Shown: in pieces, positions 18,249 through 27,306 of the stretch
Position numbering within the stretch: the first letter of the stretch is position 1
Layout of the letters: each line of letters opens with the position of its first letter
Origin: Sulfitobacter sp.
GTDB lineage: Bacteria; Pseudomonadota; Alphaproteobacteria; Rhodobacterales; Rhodobacteraceae
Length of the DNA stretch: 50,263 bases
Reading direction: 5' to 3'
Assembly: GCA_017854855.1 (NCBI GenBank)
Contig: JAFMGZ010000025.1
Span: 1 to 50,263, forward strand
Position numbers and translations under genes: made by a program
Notes under the pieces: generated by a model
What the model saw: only the letters and a program-made list of their open reading frames with translations
Told to the model about the DNA's origin: nothing
Databases searched by the model: none

Positions 18249-18345
18249 CTTTTCAGCCAGCACAAGCGCCCTGCTGCCCCAACAGCCTTGCACCTCATCG
18301 TTTTTCGGGGTCTGCTCTTGCCCAATGCCATCGGGGGACACGTGC

Positions 18346-20634
18346 ATGATCATTTCAAAGCTCAGGGCATGCGCCTTGGTTCTTGTTGCCGCTTTCGCTC
18401 TCTTGGCCCCGCCGGTACAGGCACAGCTCAGCCTGGGCAGCTCTGCCCCGGCCCAGGACGCGCCCAGAATTCCCGATCCCCTGACACCCGATACGGCAAA
18501 TGCGCTGATCTCTCGCCTGTCTGACAGCGAAGTCCGCGCATTGCTGCTGGACCAACTCAACATTCAGGCCGAAGCCCAAAGCGCCAAGGCCGCAAGCGGA
18601 CCATCAGAGCTGCTGTATCATGCGACCGAAGGGGCCTGGCAGTCTGTGGTTGTCCCGATCAAGCGTATTCCGGCCCTGATCAGCGGCCAAGCCCGGGCCT
18701 TCTCCACTTTCTATGAACGTATCGGCGGCGGCGGCGGTTTGCTGCGCCTGTTGGGATATATGGCCATTGTCTTTGGCGTGGGTGCCATTGCAGAAACCAT
18801 ATTCCGGCGCCTGACCCGCAGCTGGCGCATTCTGCCACCCGCAGACCCGGATAACATAACCCTGCGCGAGACCGTCCAGCTGCTGGCCCAACGCCTGACA
18901 ACGCAGGTAATTGCCGTCGTGATCTTTGTGCTGGCCGCCCGCACCACCGGCGGGCTGATCCTGCCCGAAATGCTGTTTCCGACAGTACAGCTGATTGGCA
19001 TCTACCTCATCGGCTTTCCCCGTTTCATGCTGGCGATTGCCTTTTTCCTCTTTGCCCCGATGAACCCCGAATACCGCCTGCTGAATGTCGACACCAAAAG
19101 CGCGCGCGCCTTTTGTTTCCATCAGTTCTGGATCGCCCTGCTGTTGGGTTTTTCGGCGGCCATCGGCACGTTCAACGCCAATAATGGCGTCTCAATGGAG
19201 GAAACCCGCATCGGTTTCTGGCTCAACCTGGCCCTGCACATCTATCTCATCGCGATCTTCTGGCGCTACCGCGAGGCATCAACCACCATGATGCGCGGCT
19301 CAGACCCTGATGTCACCCCGATGGAAGACCGCGCCGCACGGCTGTTTCCCTATGCATCGATCTTTATGTTCGTCGCCGTCTGGTGGATCATCAATATCGT
19401 GGTCAGCTATGGCAACTTTGACCTTCTGGCCAGCGCACCGCATTATAAAACATTGATCTTGCTGATTTTCGCCCCGGCCATGGACACTGCCATTCGTGGC
19501 ATGGTGCGCCACCTGACCCCTGCCATGACCGGCGAAGGCCCCGTGGCCGAACGCGCCTATCGTTCGTCGAAACGTGCCTATATCCGCATCGGGCGCGTGG
19601 TGATCTTTGCCATCGTGGTGCTGTCCATCGCTGATTTCTGGGGCATGAGCGCCACCTCCATCGCGACTGCGGGCGTGGGCGAACGCTTTGCCGCGTCGAT
19701 CCTTGAATTCATGATCATCATGTCCATCGGCTATCTGCTTTATGAAGCTGTCTCCCTGATGATCAACCGCAAACTGGCCGCAGAGCAGACCGCGTCGGGC
19801 TATTTCCCCGATGAACAAGAGGTCGGCGGCGACGGCGGCGGCGCGGGGGGGTCGCGCCTGTCCACGGTCTTGCCGCTGATCCTGCTGGTCGCACGAACCT
19901 TTATCGTGACGCTGTTCTTGCTCTTGGGGCTCAGCAACATCGGGGTCGATACAACCCCGCTGCTGGCCGGTGCCAGTATCGTCGGTCTGGCCATTGGTTT
20001 TGGCGCGCAGAAACTGGTGACCGATGTGGTGTCAGGGATTTTCTTTCTGGTCGATGACGCCTTCAGGGTTGGTGAATATGTTATCGTTGAGGGCACCATG
20101 GGCACGGTCGAAAAAATCTCGATCCGCTCCATGCAGCTGCGCCATCACAAAGGGCCGGTGCATACAATTCCCTATGGCGAGATTCCCAAGATCACCAATT
20201 ATTCCCGCGATTGGGTCATCATGAAGCTGCGCTTTACTGTCCCCTTCGACAGTGACCCCATCAAGATCAAGAAAATATTCAAGACCATCGGCCAGGATCT
20301 CTTGGCCGCGCCCGAATTTGAGGGCGATTTCCTGCAGCCGTTCAAATCCCAAGGCGTGCTTGAGATGGATGAGGTGGGCATGGTGATCCGCGGCAAGTTC
20401 ATGTGCAAACCCGGCAAGCAATTCATGATCCGCAAAGAGATTTTTAATCGCGTGAACAAGGACTTCGCAGCAAACGGGATCGAATTTGCCCGCCGCGAAG
20501 TGCGCGTGGCCCTGCCCAGCATGGCAAATGCCCATGACCTCACCCCAGAGGATACAGCCGCCATATCCGCCGCCGCCACCCAAGCCGCGCAGAATATGCA
20601 GCCCGGCGATACCGGAAAACAAGAAGACAGATAG
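18346..20634 (+). CDS. MscS family mechanosensitive channel, large form with periplasmic N-terminus
   Basis: Inner-membrane channel that opens under membrane tension to release solutes on osmotic downshift. The product from the ATG at 18346 has 762 residues. It has a signal peptide (about 1-26, ending PPVQAQ), a periplasmic region, about ten hydrophobic helices, and the conserved MscS pore domain near residue 540 (LAGASIVGLAIGFGAQKLVTD, then GIFFLVDDAFRVGEYV). The soluble C-terminal vestibule follows. Residues around 485-505 carry a Gly-rich linker. GGGGGA lies 8 bases before this start. In-frame codons further upstream would cross the terminator and destroy the signal peptide. It resembles the larger MscK/YbdG-like members rather than small MscS. 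Confidence 0.88.
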   Translation: MIISKLRACALVLVAAFALLAPPVQAQLSLGSSAPAQDAPRIPDPLTPDTANALISRLSDSEVRALLLDQLNIQAEAQSAKAASGPSELLYHATEGAWQSVVVPIKRIPALISGQARAFSTFYERIGGGGGLLRLLGYMAIVFGVGAIAETIFRRLTRSWRILPPADPDNITLRETVQLLAQRLTTQVIAVVIFVLAARTTGGLILPEMLFPTVQLIGIYLIGFPRFMLAIAFFLFAPMNPEYRLLNVDTKSARAFCFHQFWIALLLGFSAAIGTFNANNGVSMEETRIGFWLNLALHIYLIAIFWRYREASTTMMRGSDPDVTPMEDRAARLFPYASIFMFVAVWWIINIVVSYGNFDLLASAPHYKTLILLIFAPAMDTAIRGMVRHLTPAMTGEGPVAERAYRSSKRAYIRIGRVVIFAIVVLSIADFWGMSATSIATAGVGERFAASILEFMIIMSIGYLLYEAVSLMINRKLAAEQTASGYFPDEQEVGGDGGGAGGSRLSTVLPLILLVARTFIVTLFLLLGLSNIGVDTTPLLAGASIVGLAIGFGAQKLVTDVVSGIFFLVDDAFRVGEYVIVEGTMGTVEKISIRSMQLRHHKGPVHTIPYGEIPKITNYSRDWVIMKLRFTVPFDSDPIKIKKIFKTIGQDLLAAPEFEGDFLQPFKSQGVLEMDEVGMVIRGKFMCKPGKQFMIRKEIFNRVNKDFAANGIEFARREVRVALPSMANAHDLTPEDTAAISAAATQAAQNMQPGDTGKQEDR

Positions 20635-20635
20635 G

Positions 20636-20661
20636 GGGCAAAACCACCGCTTTGCCCTTTT
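20636..20661 (+). terminator. Rho-independent terminator of the MscS gene
   Basis: 7-bp stem GGGCAAA/TTTGCCC with an 8-nt loop, followed by TTTT. It starts 2 bp after the stop codon. Confidence 0.65.
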
Positions 20662-20719
20662 CCCCCGCCCTGCCTTACTCTAATACACGGGCCATCGCAG
20701 ATCGGGGGACGAAAGTCGC

Positions 20720-22879
20720 ATGCAAGAGCCAGCCATCACCACAGATTTGATCGCCGCACATGGCTTTACGCCAGATGAATATGCCGAAGTGAACGCAATT
20801 CTTGGCCGCGCGCCCAATTATACAGAGATGGGCATCTTTTCGGCCATGTGGAACGAACATTGCTCCTACAAGTCCTCAAAGAAGTGGCTGCGCACCCTGC
20901 CCACAACCGGCCCCCAGGTCATCTGCGGCCCCGGCGAGAACGCAGGCGTCATCGACATCGGCGATGGCCAGGCGCTGGTGTTCAAGATGGAAAGCCATAA
21001 CCACCCCTCCTATATCGAACCCTATCAGGGGGCTGCCACAGGTGTGGGCGGCATCCTGCGCGATGTCTTCACCATGGGCGCGCGGCCGATTGCCGCCATG
21101 AACTCGCTCAGCTTTGGCCGCCCCGATCACCCAAAGACGCGCCAGCTGGTGCATGGTGTGGTGGCAGGTGTCGGCGGCTACGGCAATTGCTTTGGCGTGC
21201 CAACAGTCGGCGGCGAGGTCCGCTTTGACAAGGCCTATGACGGCAACTGCCTTGTTAACGCCTTTGCCGCGGGCCTCGCGGATGCAGACAAGATTTTCTA
21301 CTCCGCAGCCTCCGGCGTCGGCATGCCCGTCGTCTATCTGGGTGCCAAGACCGGCCGTGACGGTGTCGGCGGTGCCACGATGGCCTCTGCGGAATTCGAC
21401 GACACGATCGAGGAAAAGCGCCCCACAGTACAGGTGGGCGACCCTTTCACCGAAAAACGCCTGATGGAAGCCACGCTTGAGCTGATGGCTACCGGTGCCG
21501 TCATCTCCATTCAGGACATGGGTGCCGCCGGTCTGACCTGTTCTGCGGTGGAAATGGGCGACAAGGGCGGCCTTGGCGTGCGTCTGGACCTTGAAAAAGT
21601 GCCCGTCCGCGAGGCAAACATGACCGCCTACGAGATGATGCTCTCCGAAAGCCAGGAACGCATGCTCATGGTGCTGAAACCAGAGCTGGAAGCCGAAGCC
21701 AAAGCCGTGTTCGACAAATGGGACCTAGACTTCGCCATCGTCGGCGAGACATTGGCCGAGGACCGTTTCCTGATTGTCCTCAACGGCGAGGTCAAAGCCG
21801 ACCTGCCCCTGTCCAAACTGGCCTCAACCGCCCCCGAATATGACCGCCCATGGCTGGAAACACCGGCCGCCGAACCGCTGGCCGATGTGCCGGGCGTTGA
21901 TCCGATCGACGGTCTCAAGGCGCTGATCTCAGATCCGAATTATGCGGCCAAGAACTGGGTGTTTGAACAATATGACACGATGGTCATGGGCGACAGCGCG
22001 CGCACGCCCGGCATCGGCGCAGGCATCATCCGCGTCCACGGCACGGATAAATCCATCGCCTTCACCTCAGATGTGACGCCGCGATATGTGCAGGCCAACC
22101 CCTTTGAGGGCGGCAAACAGGCCGTGGCCGAAGCCTACCGCAACCTGACAGCCGTTGGGGCCAAACCACTGGCCACCACCGACAACATGAACTTCGGAAA
22201 TCCCGAAAAACCACATATCATGGGCCAATTCGTAGGGGCCATCAAAGGTATCGGTGCGGCGGTTGCGGCACTGGACATGCCCATCGTCTCTGGCAACGTC
22301 TCCCTCTACAATGAAACGGACGGATCAGCGATCCTGCCCACCCCGACAATCGGCGCGGTCGGCCTGATCAGCCACCCCGATGAGATCATCGGCTGTGACG
22401 TGCGCGATGGCCATGTCGCACTGGTCCTGGGCGACAGCATGGGGCATCTGGGCCAATCGGCCCTGCTGGCAGTTGTCTTTGGCCGCACCGAAGGCGACGC
22501 CCCCCCTGTCGACCTTGACGCAGAACGCGCCCATGGCGATTTCATCCGCGCCAATCGCGAGATGATCAAAGCCTGCACCGACCTCAGCGATGGTGGCCTT
22601 GCCCTTGCCGCCTTTGAACTGGCCGAAGCCGCCGGCGTTGGCGTGACACTGGATGCGGCGGACACCCCGACCCTGTTTGGCGAGGATCAGGCCCGCTACC
22701 TGATCGCCTGCAACTTCGATCAGGCCGAAGCCCTGATGTCAGCAGCCGCAGCGGCGGGGCTGACCCTGACAGCCGTGGGGAAATTCGGCGGCAGCGACGT
22801 GAGCTTCGGCGCACTCTCGGCCCCCCTTGCTGATCTCTCGGCCACCTACCGCCAGACCTTCGAGGACACATTCGCCTAA
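20720..22879 (+). CDS. purL: Phosphoribosylformylglycinamidine synthase subunit PurL
   Basis: ATP-dependent fourth step of purine synthesis, converting FGAR to FGAM with ammonia delivered by PurQ and PurS. At 719 residues it is the small PurL type that needs separate PurQ/PurS subunits, not seen in this window. The N-terminal motif [15 protein letters not shown] places the catalytic His at 47. Tandem AIRS-like domains follow ([19 protein letters not shown]; later [14 protein letters not shown]). A terminator ends the gene before it, so it has its own promoter. A long inverted repeat begins 73 bp after its stop. Confidence 0.97.
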   Translation: MQEPAITTDLIAAHGFTPDEYAEVNAILGRAPNYTEMGIFSAMWNEHCSYKSSKKWLRTLPTTGPQVICGPGENAGVIDIGDGQALVFKMESHNHPSYIEPYQGAATGVGGILRDVFTMGARPIAAMNSLSFGRPDHPKTRQLVHGVVAGVGGYGNCFGVPTVGGEVRFDKAYDGNCLVNAFAAGLADADKIFYSAASGVGMPVVYLGAKTGRDGVGGATMASAEFDDTIEEKRPTVQVGDPFTEKRLMEATLELMATGAVISIQDMGAAGLTCSAVEMGDKGGLGVRLDLEKVPVREANMTAYEMMLSESQERMLMVLKPELEAEAKAVFDKWDLDFAIVGETLAEDRFLIVLNGEVKADLPLSKLASTAPEYDRPWLETPAAEPLADVPGVDPIDGLKALISDPNYAAKNWVFEQYDTMVMGDSARTPGIGAGIIRVHGTDKSIAFTSDVTPRYVQANPFEGGKQAVAEAYRNLTAVGAKPLATTDNMNFGNPEKPHIMGQFVGAIKGIGAAVAALDMPIVSGNVSLYNETDGSAILPTPTIGAVGLISHPDEIIGCDVRDGHVALVLGDSMGHLGQSALLAVVFGRTEGDAPPVDLDAERAHGDFIRANREMIKACTDLSDGGLALAAFELAEAAGVGVTLDAADTPTLFGEDQARYLIACNFDQAEALMSAAAAAGLTLTAVGKFGGSDVSFGALSAPLADLSATYRQTFEDTFA

Positions 22880-22951
22880 GGCATCATCCCCTGACGTTTT
22901 CCGGCAAACGCCCGATCCGGCCTCCCCAGCAACGCTTCAGACCAACCATCT

Positions 22952-23100
22952 GGTTTCGGAGCCGCCCTTGCCTGAGCACAGGCGGACAGGGCGATGTGCG
23001 TTTGCCAAGAAAAATCGCCGAGGGACCCGCCTGGGCGGGAGACGGCTATTTTACTTGGCAAACGGATGTCGCCCTATCAGGCAAGGGTGGCTTCGGAACC
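22952..23100 (+). repeat. 149-bp imperfect inverted repeat; probable structured noncoding RNA element
   Basis: Three nested paired blocks surround a small GC hairpin. Block 1 is 22952-22975 with 23077-23100 (21 of 24 Watson-Crick). Block 2 is 22988-23009 with 23054-23075 (19 of 22). Block 3 is 23010-23020 with 23043-23053 (9 of 11). The core is CCCGCC (23026)/GGCGGG (23034). Of the six non-Watson-Crick positions in blocks 1 and 2, five become G.U pairs when the + strand is RNA. On the other strand they would be A.C clashes. This points to a selected + strand RNA structure. The 292-bp gap between purL and the convergent VWA gene holds nothing else I can support. Short ORFs crossing it look incidental. 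Confidence 0.65.
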
Positions 23101-23171
23101 TTTTGGTTTTGGAGGGTCCCGCAGCGCCCTTCCCCTCAGTCTGAACGCGCACAGCCCCTGGCATCTCCGCC

Positions 23172-24434
23172 TCAGGGCTGTTGGACGGCCGCCATCAACC
23201 GCGTCTTCTCGCCCACATCATCGGGGCGCGAAATCACGGCCGCCAATTGCTCCAGCGACGCAATCGAATGGCCTGCGCGGAAACTATCCACATGCGGCAG
23301 CATCGCTTTGATCCCTGCGGCCTTTGGGGCAAAACCATCCCAGCGCAGCAAGGGGTTCAGCCAGATCAGCCGCCGGGCCGTCAGATGCAACCTTTGCATC
23401 TGGCGCGCCAGATCTTCGGGCCGGTCCCGGTCAAGCCCATCGGTGATCAACAAGACCACCGCGCCCTGCCCCATGACCCGGCGTGACCAATCGCGGTTGA
23501 AGGTCTCAAGGCAGGCCCCGATCCGCGTGCCCCCTTCCCAGTCCTGCGCCTCAGCCCCAGCAGCGGCAAGTGCGGCGTCCACATCGCGTGTGGCCAGATG
23601 CCGGGTGATATTGGTCAGACGTGTCCCGAAGGTAAAGGCATGCACCTGCGCCCAAGCCCCTCCGCGTGCATTGCTGACCGCATGCAGAAAGTGCAAGATC
23701 ACGCGCGAATACTGGCTCATGGACCCCGAGATATCGCAAAGCACCACGAGGTTGGGATAGCGCGGGCGCGGCTTTTTGAAGGCCAGGCTGTCCATCTCGC
23801 CACCCCGCCGCAAGGCCGCCCTCATGGAGCGGGCCGCATCAATCTGGCCGCGTGCCGACATCTGGGCCCGCCGCGACGGCAAGGGTTTGACCGGCAGAGC
23901 GAGCTTTGCCAACATGCGCTTGGCCTCGGCCATCTCGGCCAGGCTCATCTGTTCAAAATCCAGATTGCGCAGCCGTTCTGACGCCGACATGGTCAGGCTG
24001 GCATCCACCTCTATCAGCGCATCCTCATCCCGGCTGTCCTGCTCTTGATCCTGCGGCGGTGCCTCTGCGCCATCCAGCAGTGCCTCGGCGGCACGTTTTT
24101 CCGCAGCCTGCGCCGGCCGGTCCTCCTGCACGCCGCGAATGGCAGGCAGCATGGCTGCCATCATATGCTCCAGGTATCGCGGATCGCGCCAATACAGCCG
24201 AAAGAGCTGGGCAAAGACCGTCCGATGCTCGGGCCGGTTCACGAAACAGGCGTGCAGCGTCCAGTAAAAATCCCGTTTCTCGCTAAAGCCTGCCGCCTCA
24301 ACGGCGCGAATGGCGTCGATCACGCGGCCGGGCCCGATCGGAAGGCCCGCGCGCCGCAACGCGCGGGCGAAATGGGTGATATTGCCTGCCAGCTTGGGGT
24401 TATCGGGCAGCTCCAGGGGGGGAAGTTCAGCCAT
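23172..24434 (-). CDS. CoxE-like VWA domain protein
   Basis: A 420-residue von Willebrand A domain protein, usually partnered with a MoxR-type ATPase to assemble or activate a metalloenzyme or membrane complex. Seen: an N-terminal helical region (about 10-100), a charged low-complexity middle (about 105-145, rich in Glu/Asp/Gln), and a C-terminal VWA domain whose metal site is DISGSMS at 234-240. A Thr/Gly loop (WEGGTRIG) and LLITDGLDRD follow. CoxE belongs to this family, but no carbon monoxide dehydrogenase genes are nearby, so the client is unknown. It follows the MoxR gene after 60 bp containing a hairpin element. Confidence 0.85.
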   Translation of the reverse strand: MAELPPLELPDNPKLAGNITHFARALRRAGLPIGPGRVIDAIRAVEAAGFSEKRDFYWTLHACFVNRPEHRTVFAQLFRLYWRDPRYLEHMMAAMLPAIRGVQEDRPAQAAEKRAAEALLDGAEAPPQDQEQDSRDEDALIEVDASLTMSASERLRNLDFEQMSLAEMAEAKRMLAKLALPVKPLPSRRAQMSARGQIDAARSMRAALRRGGEMDSLAFKKPRPRYPNLVVLCDISGSMSQYSRVILHFLHAVSNARGGAWAQVHAFTFGTRLTNITRHLATRDVDAALAAAGAEAQDWEGGTRIGACLETFNRDWSRRVMGQGAVVLLITDGLDRDRPEDLARQMQRLHLTARRLIWLNPLLRWDGFAPKAAGIKAMLPHVDSFRAGHSIASLEQLAAVISRPDDVGEKTRLMAAVQQP

Positions 24435-24444
24435 GAATGGCTGA

Positions 24445-24492
24445 TTGGAGGCTCTGCCTCCAAACCTCCGAGGGATATAGGGCCAAAAAGAG
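24445..24492. repeat. REP-like extragenic palindrome
   Basis: Perfect 8-bp hairpin TTGGAGGC (24445-24452)/GCCTCCAA (24456-24463) with a 3-nt loop, followed by an AACCTCCGAGG...GGGCCAAAAAGAGG tail. From memory, similar hairpin-plus-tail elements recur between genes in roseobacter genomes. Only one copy is seen here. It fills the gap between the MoxR and VWA genes. Confidence 0.45.
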
Positions 24493-24494
24493 GA

Positions 24495-25403
24495 TCATGC
24501 CGGGGCCAGGCTGGCTTTGGCCTGATCAAGGATGCGCTTGGCTTCCGAGCCGTGCAGTTTGGCGATGTCGTCTTGATATTTCAGGATCGCACCCAGCGTA
24601 TCGGCGATGACCTCGGGGCTGAGGGTGATGACATCCAGGGCCAGCAGACATTTGGCCCAGTCGATGGTTTCGGCCACGCCGGGTTTCTTGAACAGGTCTT
24701 CGGTGCGCAACTGCTGAACGAATGCCACGACCTCGCGGCTGAGGTTTTCGCTGGCTTCTGGGGCGCGGGCCTGGAGGATATCCATTTCGCGTTCGAAATT
24801 GGGGTAATCAACCCAATGGTAGAGGCAGCGGCGCTTGAGGGCGTCATGCACTTCGCGGGTGCGGTTCGACGTCAGGATCACGATCGGGGGCTCGGGTGCC
24901 TTGATCGTGCCCATCTCGGGGATAGTGACCTGAAAATCGCTCAGCGCTTCGAGCAAAAAGGCCTCAAAGGGGGCATCGGTGCGGTCCAATTCGTCAATCA
25001 GCAGGATCGGGGGGCCGTTTTCGTCCGGCCGCATGGCTTCCAGAAGCGGGCGTTCGATGAGAAAGTCGTCACTGAACAATTGCGTTGTCAGCGCCTTTTG
25101 ATCCGCGCTGCCCGTGGCCTCCGCGGTGCGGATGGCCACCATCTGGGCGGGGAAGTTCCATTCATAGACCGCCGAAGAGGCATCCAGCCCTTCATAGCAC
25201 TGCAGGCGGATCAGCTTGCGGTTCAGCCCTGCTGCAAGGGCCTTGGCAATCTCTGTCTTGCCCACACCAGCCTCGCCCTCAAGAAACAAGGGGCGGCCCA
25301 GTGTCAGGCTCAAGAACACGACCGTCCCCAAGGCGCGATCGCAGATGTAGCCCTGTTCACTGAGCATCTTTTGCACGGCATCGATGCTGGATATGTCTGT
25401 CAT
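24495..25403 (-). CDS. MoxR family AAA+ ATPase (CoxD-like)
   Basis: A 302-residue AAA+ ATPase thought to act as a chaperone with its VWA partner. Walker A is GEAGVGKT (43-50) and Walker B is ILLIDELDR (about 118). The sensor segment is VILTSNRTREVHDALKRRC. I chose the ATG at 25403 because AAAGGGGAG lies just upstream. Longer in-frame starts would run through the divergent promoter region of the glycosyltransferase gene. It is transcribed ahead of the VWA gene on the same strand. Confidence 0.92.
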   Translation of the reverse strand: MTDISSIDAVQKMLSEQGYICDRALGTVVFLSLTLGRPLFLEGEAGVGKTEIAKALAAGLNRKLIRLQCYEGLDASSAVYEWNFPAQMVAIRTAEATGSADQKALTTQLFSDDFLIERPLLEAMRPDENGPPILLIDELDRTDAPFEAFLLEALSDFQVTIPEMGTIKAPEPPIVILTSNRTREVHDALKRRCLYHWVDYPNFEREMDILQARAPEASENLSREVVAFVQQLRTEDLFKKPGVAETIDWAKCLLALDVITLSPEVIADTLGAILKYQDDIAKLHGSEAKRILDQAKASLAPA

Positions 25404-25502
25404 ATTGTTCTCCCCTTTGGTCAAAAGTGCATTTGCGGGGATCGGGGTCAAGGGCAGACCTTTGCGGAATTGCCACGCAGCCCTGCATCGGGTGATGATT
25501 GA

Positions 25503-25531
25503 TTGACGTGATTCGCCCTCGCTGCCATAAT
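25503..25531 (+). promoter_or_regulatory. Near-consensus sigma-70-type promoter of the glycan cluster
   Basis: TTGACG (25503-25508), 17-bp spacer, CATAAT (25526-25531): five of six matches in each hexamer. Transcription would begin near 25538, about 85 nt before the first glycosyltransferase. The 220-bp gap between the divergent MoxR gene and this gene shows no other feature. Confidence 0.6.
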
Positions 25532-25623
25532 AAAACCAACAAAAGAGAGGCGCGGGGCATGTTGCATCCTGTGCCCAGAGGCAGACATGAAACAGTTCCG
25601 ACCCTCCTGTGCAGCGCGGGGTG

Positions 25624-26652
25624 ATGCCTGATATGCGCATCACTGCCGTCACATGTGTCAAGAACGAGGGCCCGTTCCTTTTGGAGTGGATTGCCTTTCA
25701 CCGTGTCATCGGCGTGACGGATTTTTTGTTTTATTCCAACGATTGCACCGATGCGACGGACCGGATGCTGGACCGCCTGCAGGATCATGGCATCGTTGCC
25801 CATCTGCCCAACCCCGCGACCAACCGCAATTATCAGATGCAGGCGCTCAAGGCGGCGCGGCGGCATCCGCTGGTAAAGCAGGCAGATTGGGTCTGGATCG
25901 CGGATGTAGACGAATTCATCAACATCCATGTGGGCGATCATAGCCTGTCTGCCCTGATCGCGGCCTGCGGCAATCCGCAAGCGATCTCTGTCAGCTTTCA
26001 GTTCATGGCAAATGACGGCATTGAGGATTTTGTTGATCAGCCCGTGATCACGCAGTTTTTGCGCAGCCATAATCCCGACATCTGGGGCGCGGACACGGCG
26101 ATCGAGGTCAAAAGCCTGGTGCGGCAGGATTTTCCCACTGAGTATTTCGGCGCACATCGTCCGTTCCATGACGATACCAAATCCAGGCCCGTCTGGACCG
26201 ATGGATCTGGCCGCCCCGTGCCACCGCCCTTTCGCAAGGCCGCAATCAAGCGCCGCATTCGCGCCTTTCCCGCGCGGGGCGCACGCGCCCATGCAACGCT
26301 GAACCACTATGCGCTGCGGTCGCTGGACAGCTACCTGGTCAAGAACGACCGCGGCGATGTCAACCGCGAGAACCGCGCCTTTGACGACAGCTATTGGCGC
26401 GAACGCAATGATCCGGCCTATTTCGACAATTCGATCCTGCGCTATGAGGCCCCCCTGCGGGCTGAAATGGACCGTCTGAAAGCACTGGAAGGCATCAGCG
26501 CCCTGCATGCCGAAGCCGTCTCATGCCACATTGAAAAGCGCGATCAATTGCTGGCGCAAGACAGCTTTCGCGAGATGCGGGCGCAATTGCGCCAGGCCCC
26601 GCCCTATTCGGCCGCAGAAACCGCGCTGCTGCAGGAGTTGAACCTTTTATGA
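25624..26652 (+). CDS. Family 2 glycosyltransferase (Glyco_tranf_2_4 type)
   Basis: Cytoplasmic glycosyltransferase of 342 residues. The GT-A fold starts ITAVTCVKNEGPFLLEWIAFHR, then SNDCTDATDRMLDRL, and the metal-binding DVD lies at 94-96 (WIADVDEFINIH). A C-terminal motif, LNHYALRSLDSYLVKNDRG, is shared with the other two glycosyltransferases in this cluster. Donor and acceptor are unknown. The ATG at 25624 was chosen; the ATG at 25633 has slightly better ribosome-site spacing and is equally possible. The stop overlaps the next ATG by 4 bp, so the two are coupled. Confidence 0.85.
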   Translation: MPDMRITAVTCVKNEGPFLLEWIAFHRVIGVTDFLFYSNDCTDATDRMLDRLQDHGIVAHLPNPATNRNYQMQALKAARRHPLVKQADWVWIADVDEFINIHVGDHSLSALIAACGNPQAISVSFQFMANDGIEDFVDQPVITQFLRSHNPDIWGADTAIEVKSLVRQDFPTEYFGAHRPFHDDTKSRPVWTDGSGRPVPPPFRKAAIKRRIRAFPARGARAHATLNHYALRSLDSYLVKNDRGDVNRENRAFDDSYWRERNDPAYFDNSILRYEAPLRAEMDRLKALEGISALHAEAVSCHIEKRDQLLAQDSFREMRAQLRQAPPYSAAETALLQELNLL

Positions 26653-27302
26653 GCACGATCACGATTGGCCCCATCATCAGCCTCAGCCTGCCCAAATCGG
26701 GCACCACGACATTTGCCCATGCCCTGCGCCACGCGGGGCTTGCGGTGGCCGACTGGCGGATCCGTCGGCATGAGACCGATAACCCAGACCTGCATGACCA
26801 GCTGCTCGCCCCTCTGATCTACGAGGATTATTTTGACAGTGGCGATCCTCTGGCGCGTCTGGGCCAGTTTCAGGCCATTACTGAAATGAACGCGGTGAAC
26901 AAACATCTCAGCCTTTGGCCGCAGACCGACAGCGGCATTCTGGCGGCGATTGAGCGTCATCACCCCGATGTCCGCTTTGTGCTGTCGCTGCGCGATCCTG
27001 CGAAAGTGGCCAATTCCATGATGAATTGGAACAACCTGGGCAAACGGCGTCTGCCCCAGGCGGATGTGCCCGGTCTGCCGCGCCCCTATGGCGGTTCTGT
27101 CTCTGATCTGGCGCGCTGGATTGAGGGGCATTATGCCTTTTGCGACAGGATGTTCAGAGGGTCATCACAGTTCTTGGCCTATGAATTGGAAGACCCCGAT
27201 GTGCAGACCAAAATCAGCCATTTTCTAAAGCTGGATCTGCCGTGGTGGGGCAAAGCCAATGAAAACCCCGACAAGGCTGACCCCACGCGGCAGGAAGGCT
27301 GA
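26649..27302 (+). CDS. Sulfotransferase-like protein
   Basis: A 217-residue protein of the P-loop sulfotransferase superfamily, which transfers sulfate from PAPS to sugars or lipids. The 5'-phosphosulfate loop is SLPKSGTTTF (PKSGTT at 15-20). The 3'-phosphate motif is FVLSLRDPAKVANSMM in the middle of the protein. It is shorter than most family members (about 250-300), and the C-terminal part is reduced, so activity is not assured. It is translationally coupled to the glycosyltransferase before it and 4 bp from the fusion protein after it. This suggests sulfation or a similar modification of the same glycan. Confidence 0.75.
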   Translation: MSTITIGPIISLSLPKSGTTTFAHALRHAGLAVADWRIRRHETDNPDLHDQLLAPLIYEDYFDSGDPLARLGQFQAITEMNAVNKHLSLWPQTDSGILAAIERHHPDVRFVLSLRDPAKVANSMMNWNNLGKRRLPQADVPGLPRPYGGSVSDLARWIEGHYAFCDRMFRGSSQFLAYELEDPDVQTKISHFLKLDLPWWGKANENPDKADPTRQEG

Positions 27303-27306
27303 CCTG

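Noticed and set aside
22994-23311. Short + strand ORFs (105 and 254 codons) crossing the purL-VWA gap
   Set aside because: They translate the inverted repeat and then run antisense through the VWA gene. Low-complexity products and no ribosome site; the RNA-structure reading explains the region better.
24045-25502. A 485-codon + strand frame across the VWA and MoxR genes
   Set aside because: It runs opposite two genes with clear Walker and MIDAS motifs. Its composition is typical of an antisense shadow.
25357-26508. A 383-codon minus-strand frame opposite the first glycosyltransferase
   Set aside because: It spans the near-consensus + strand promoter and the glycosyltransferase with its DVD motif. 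It shows no family features.
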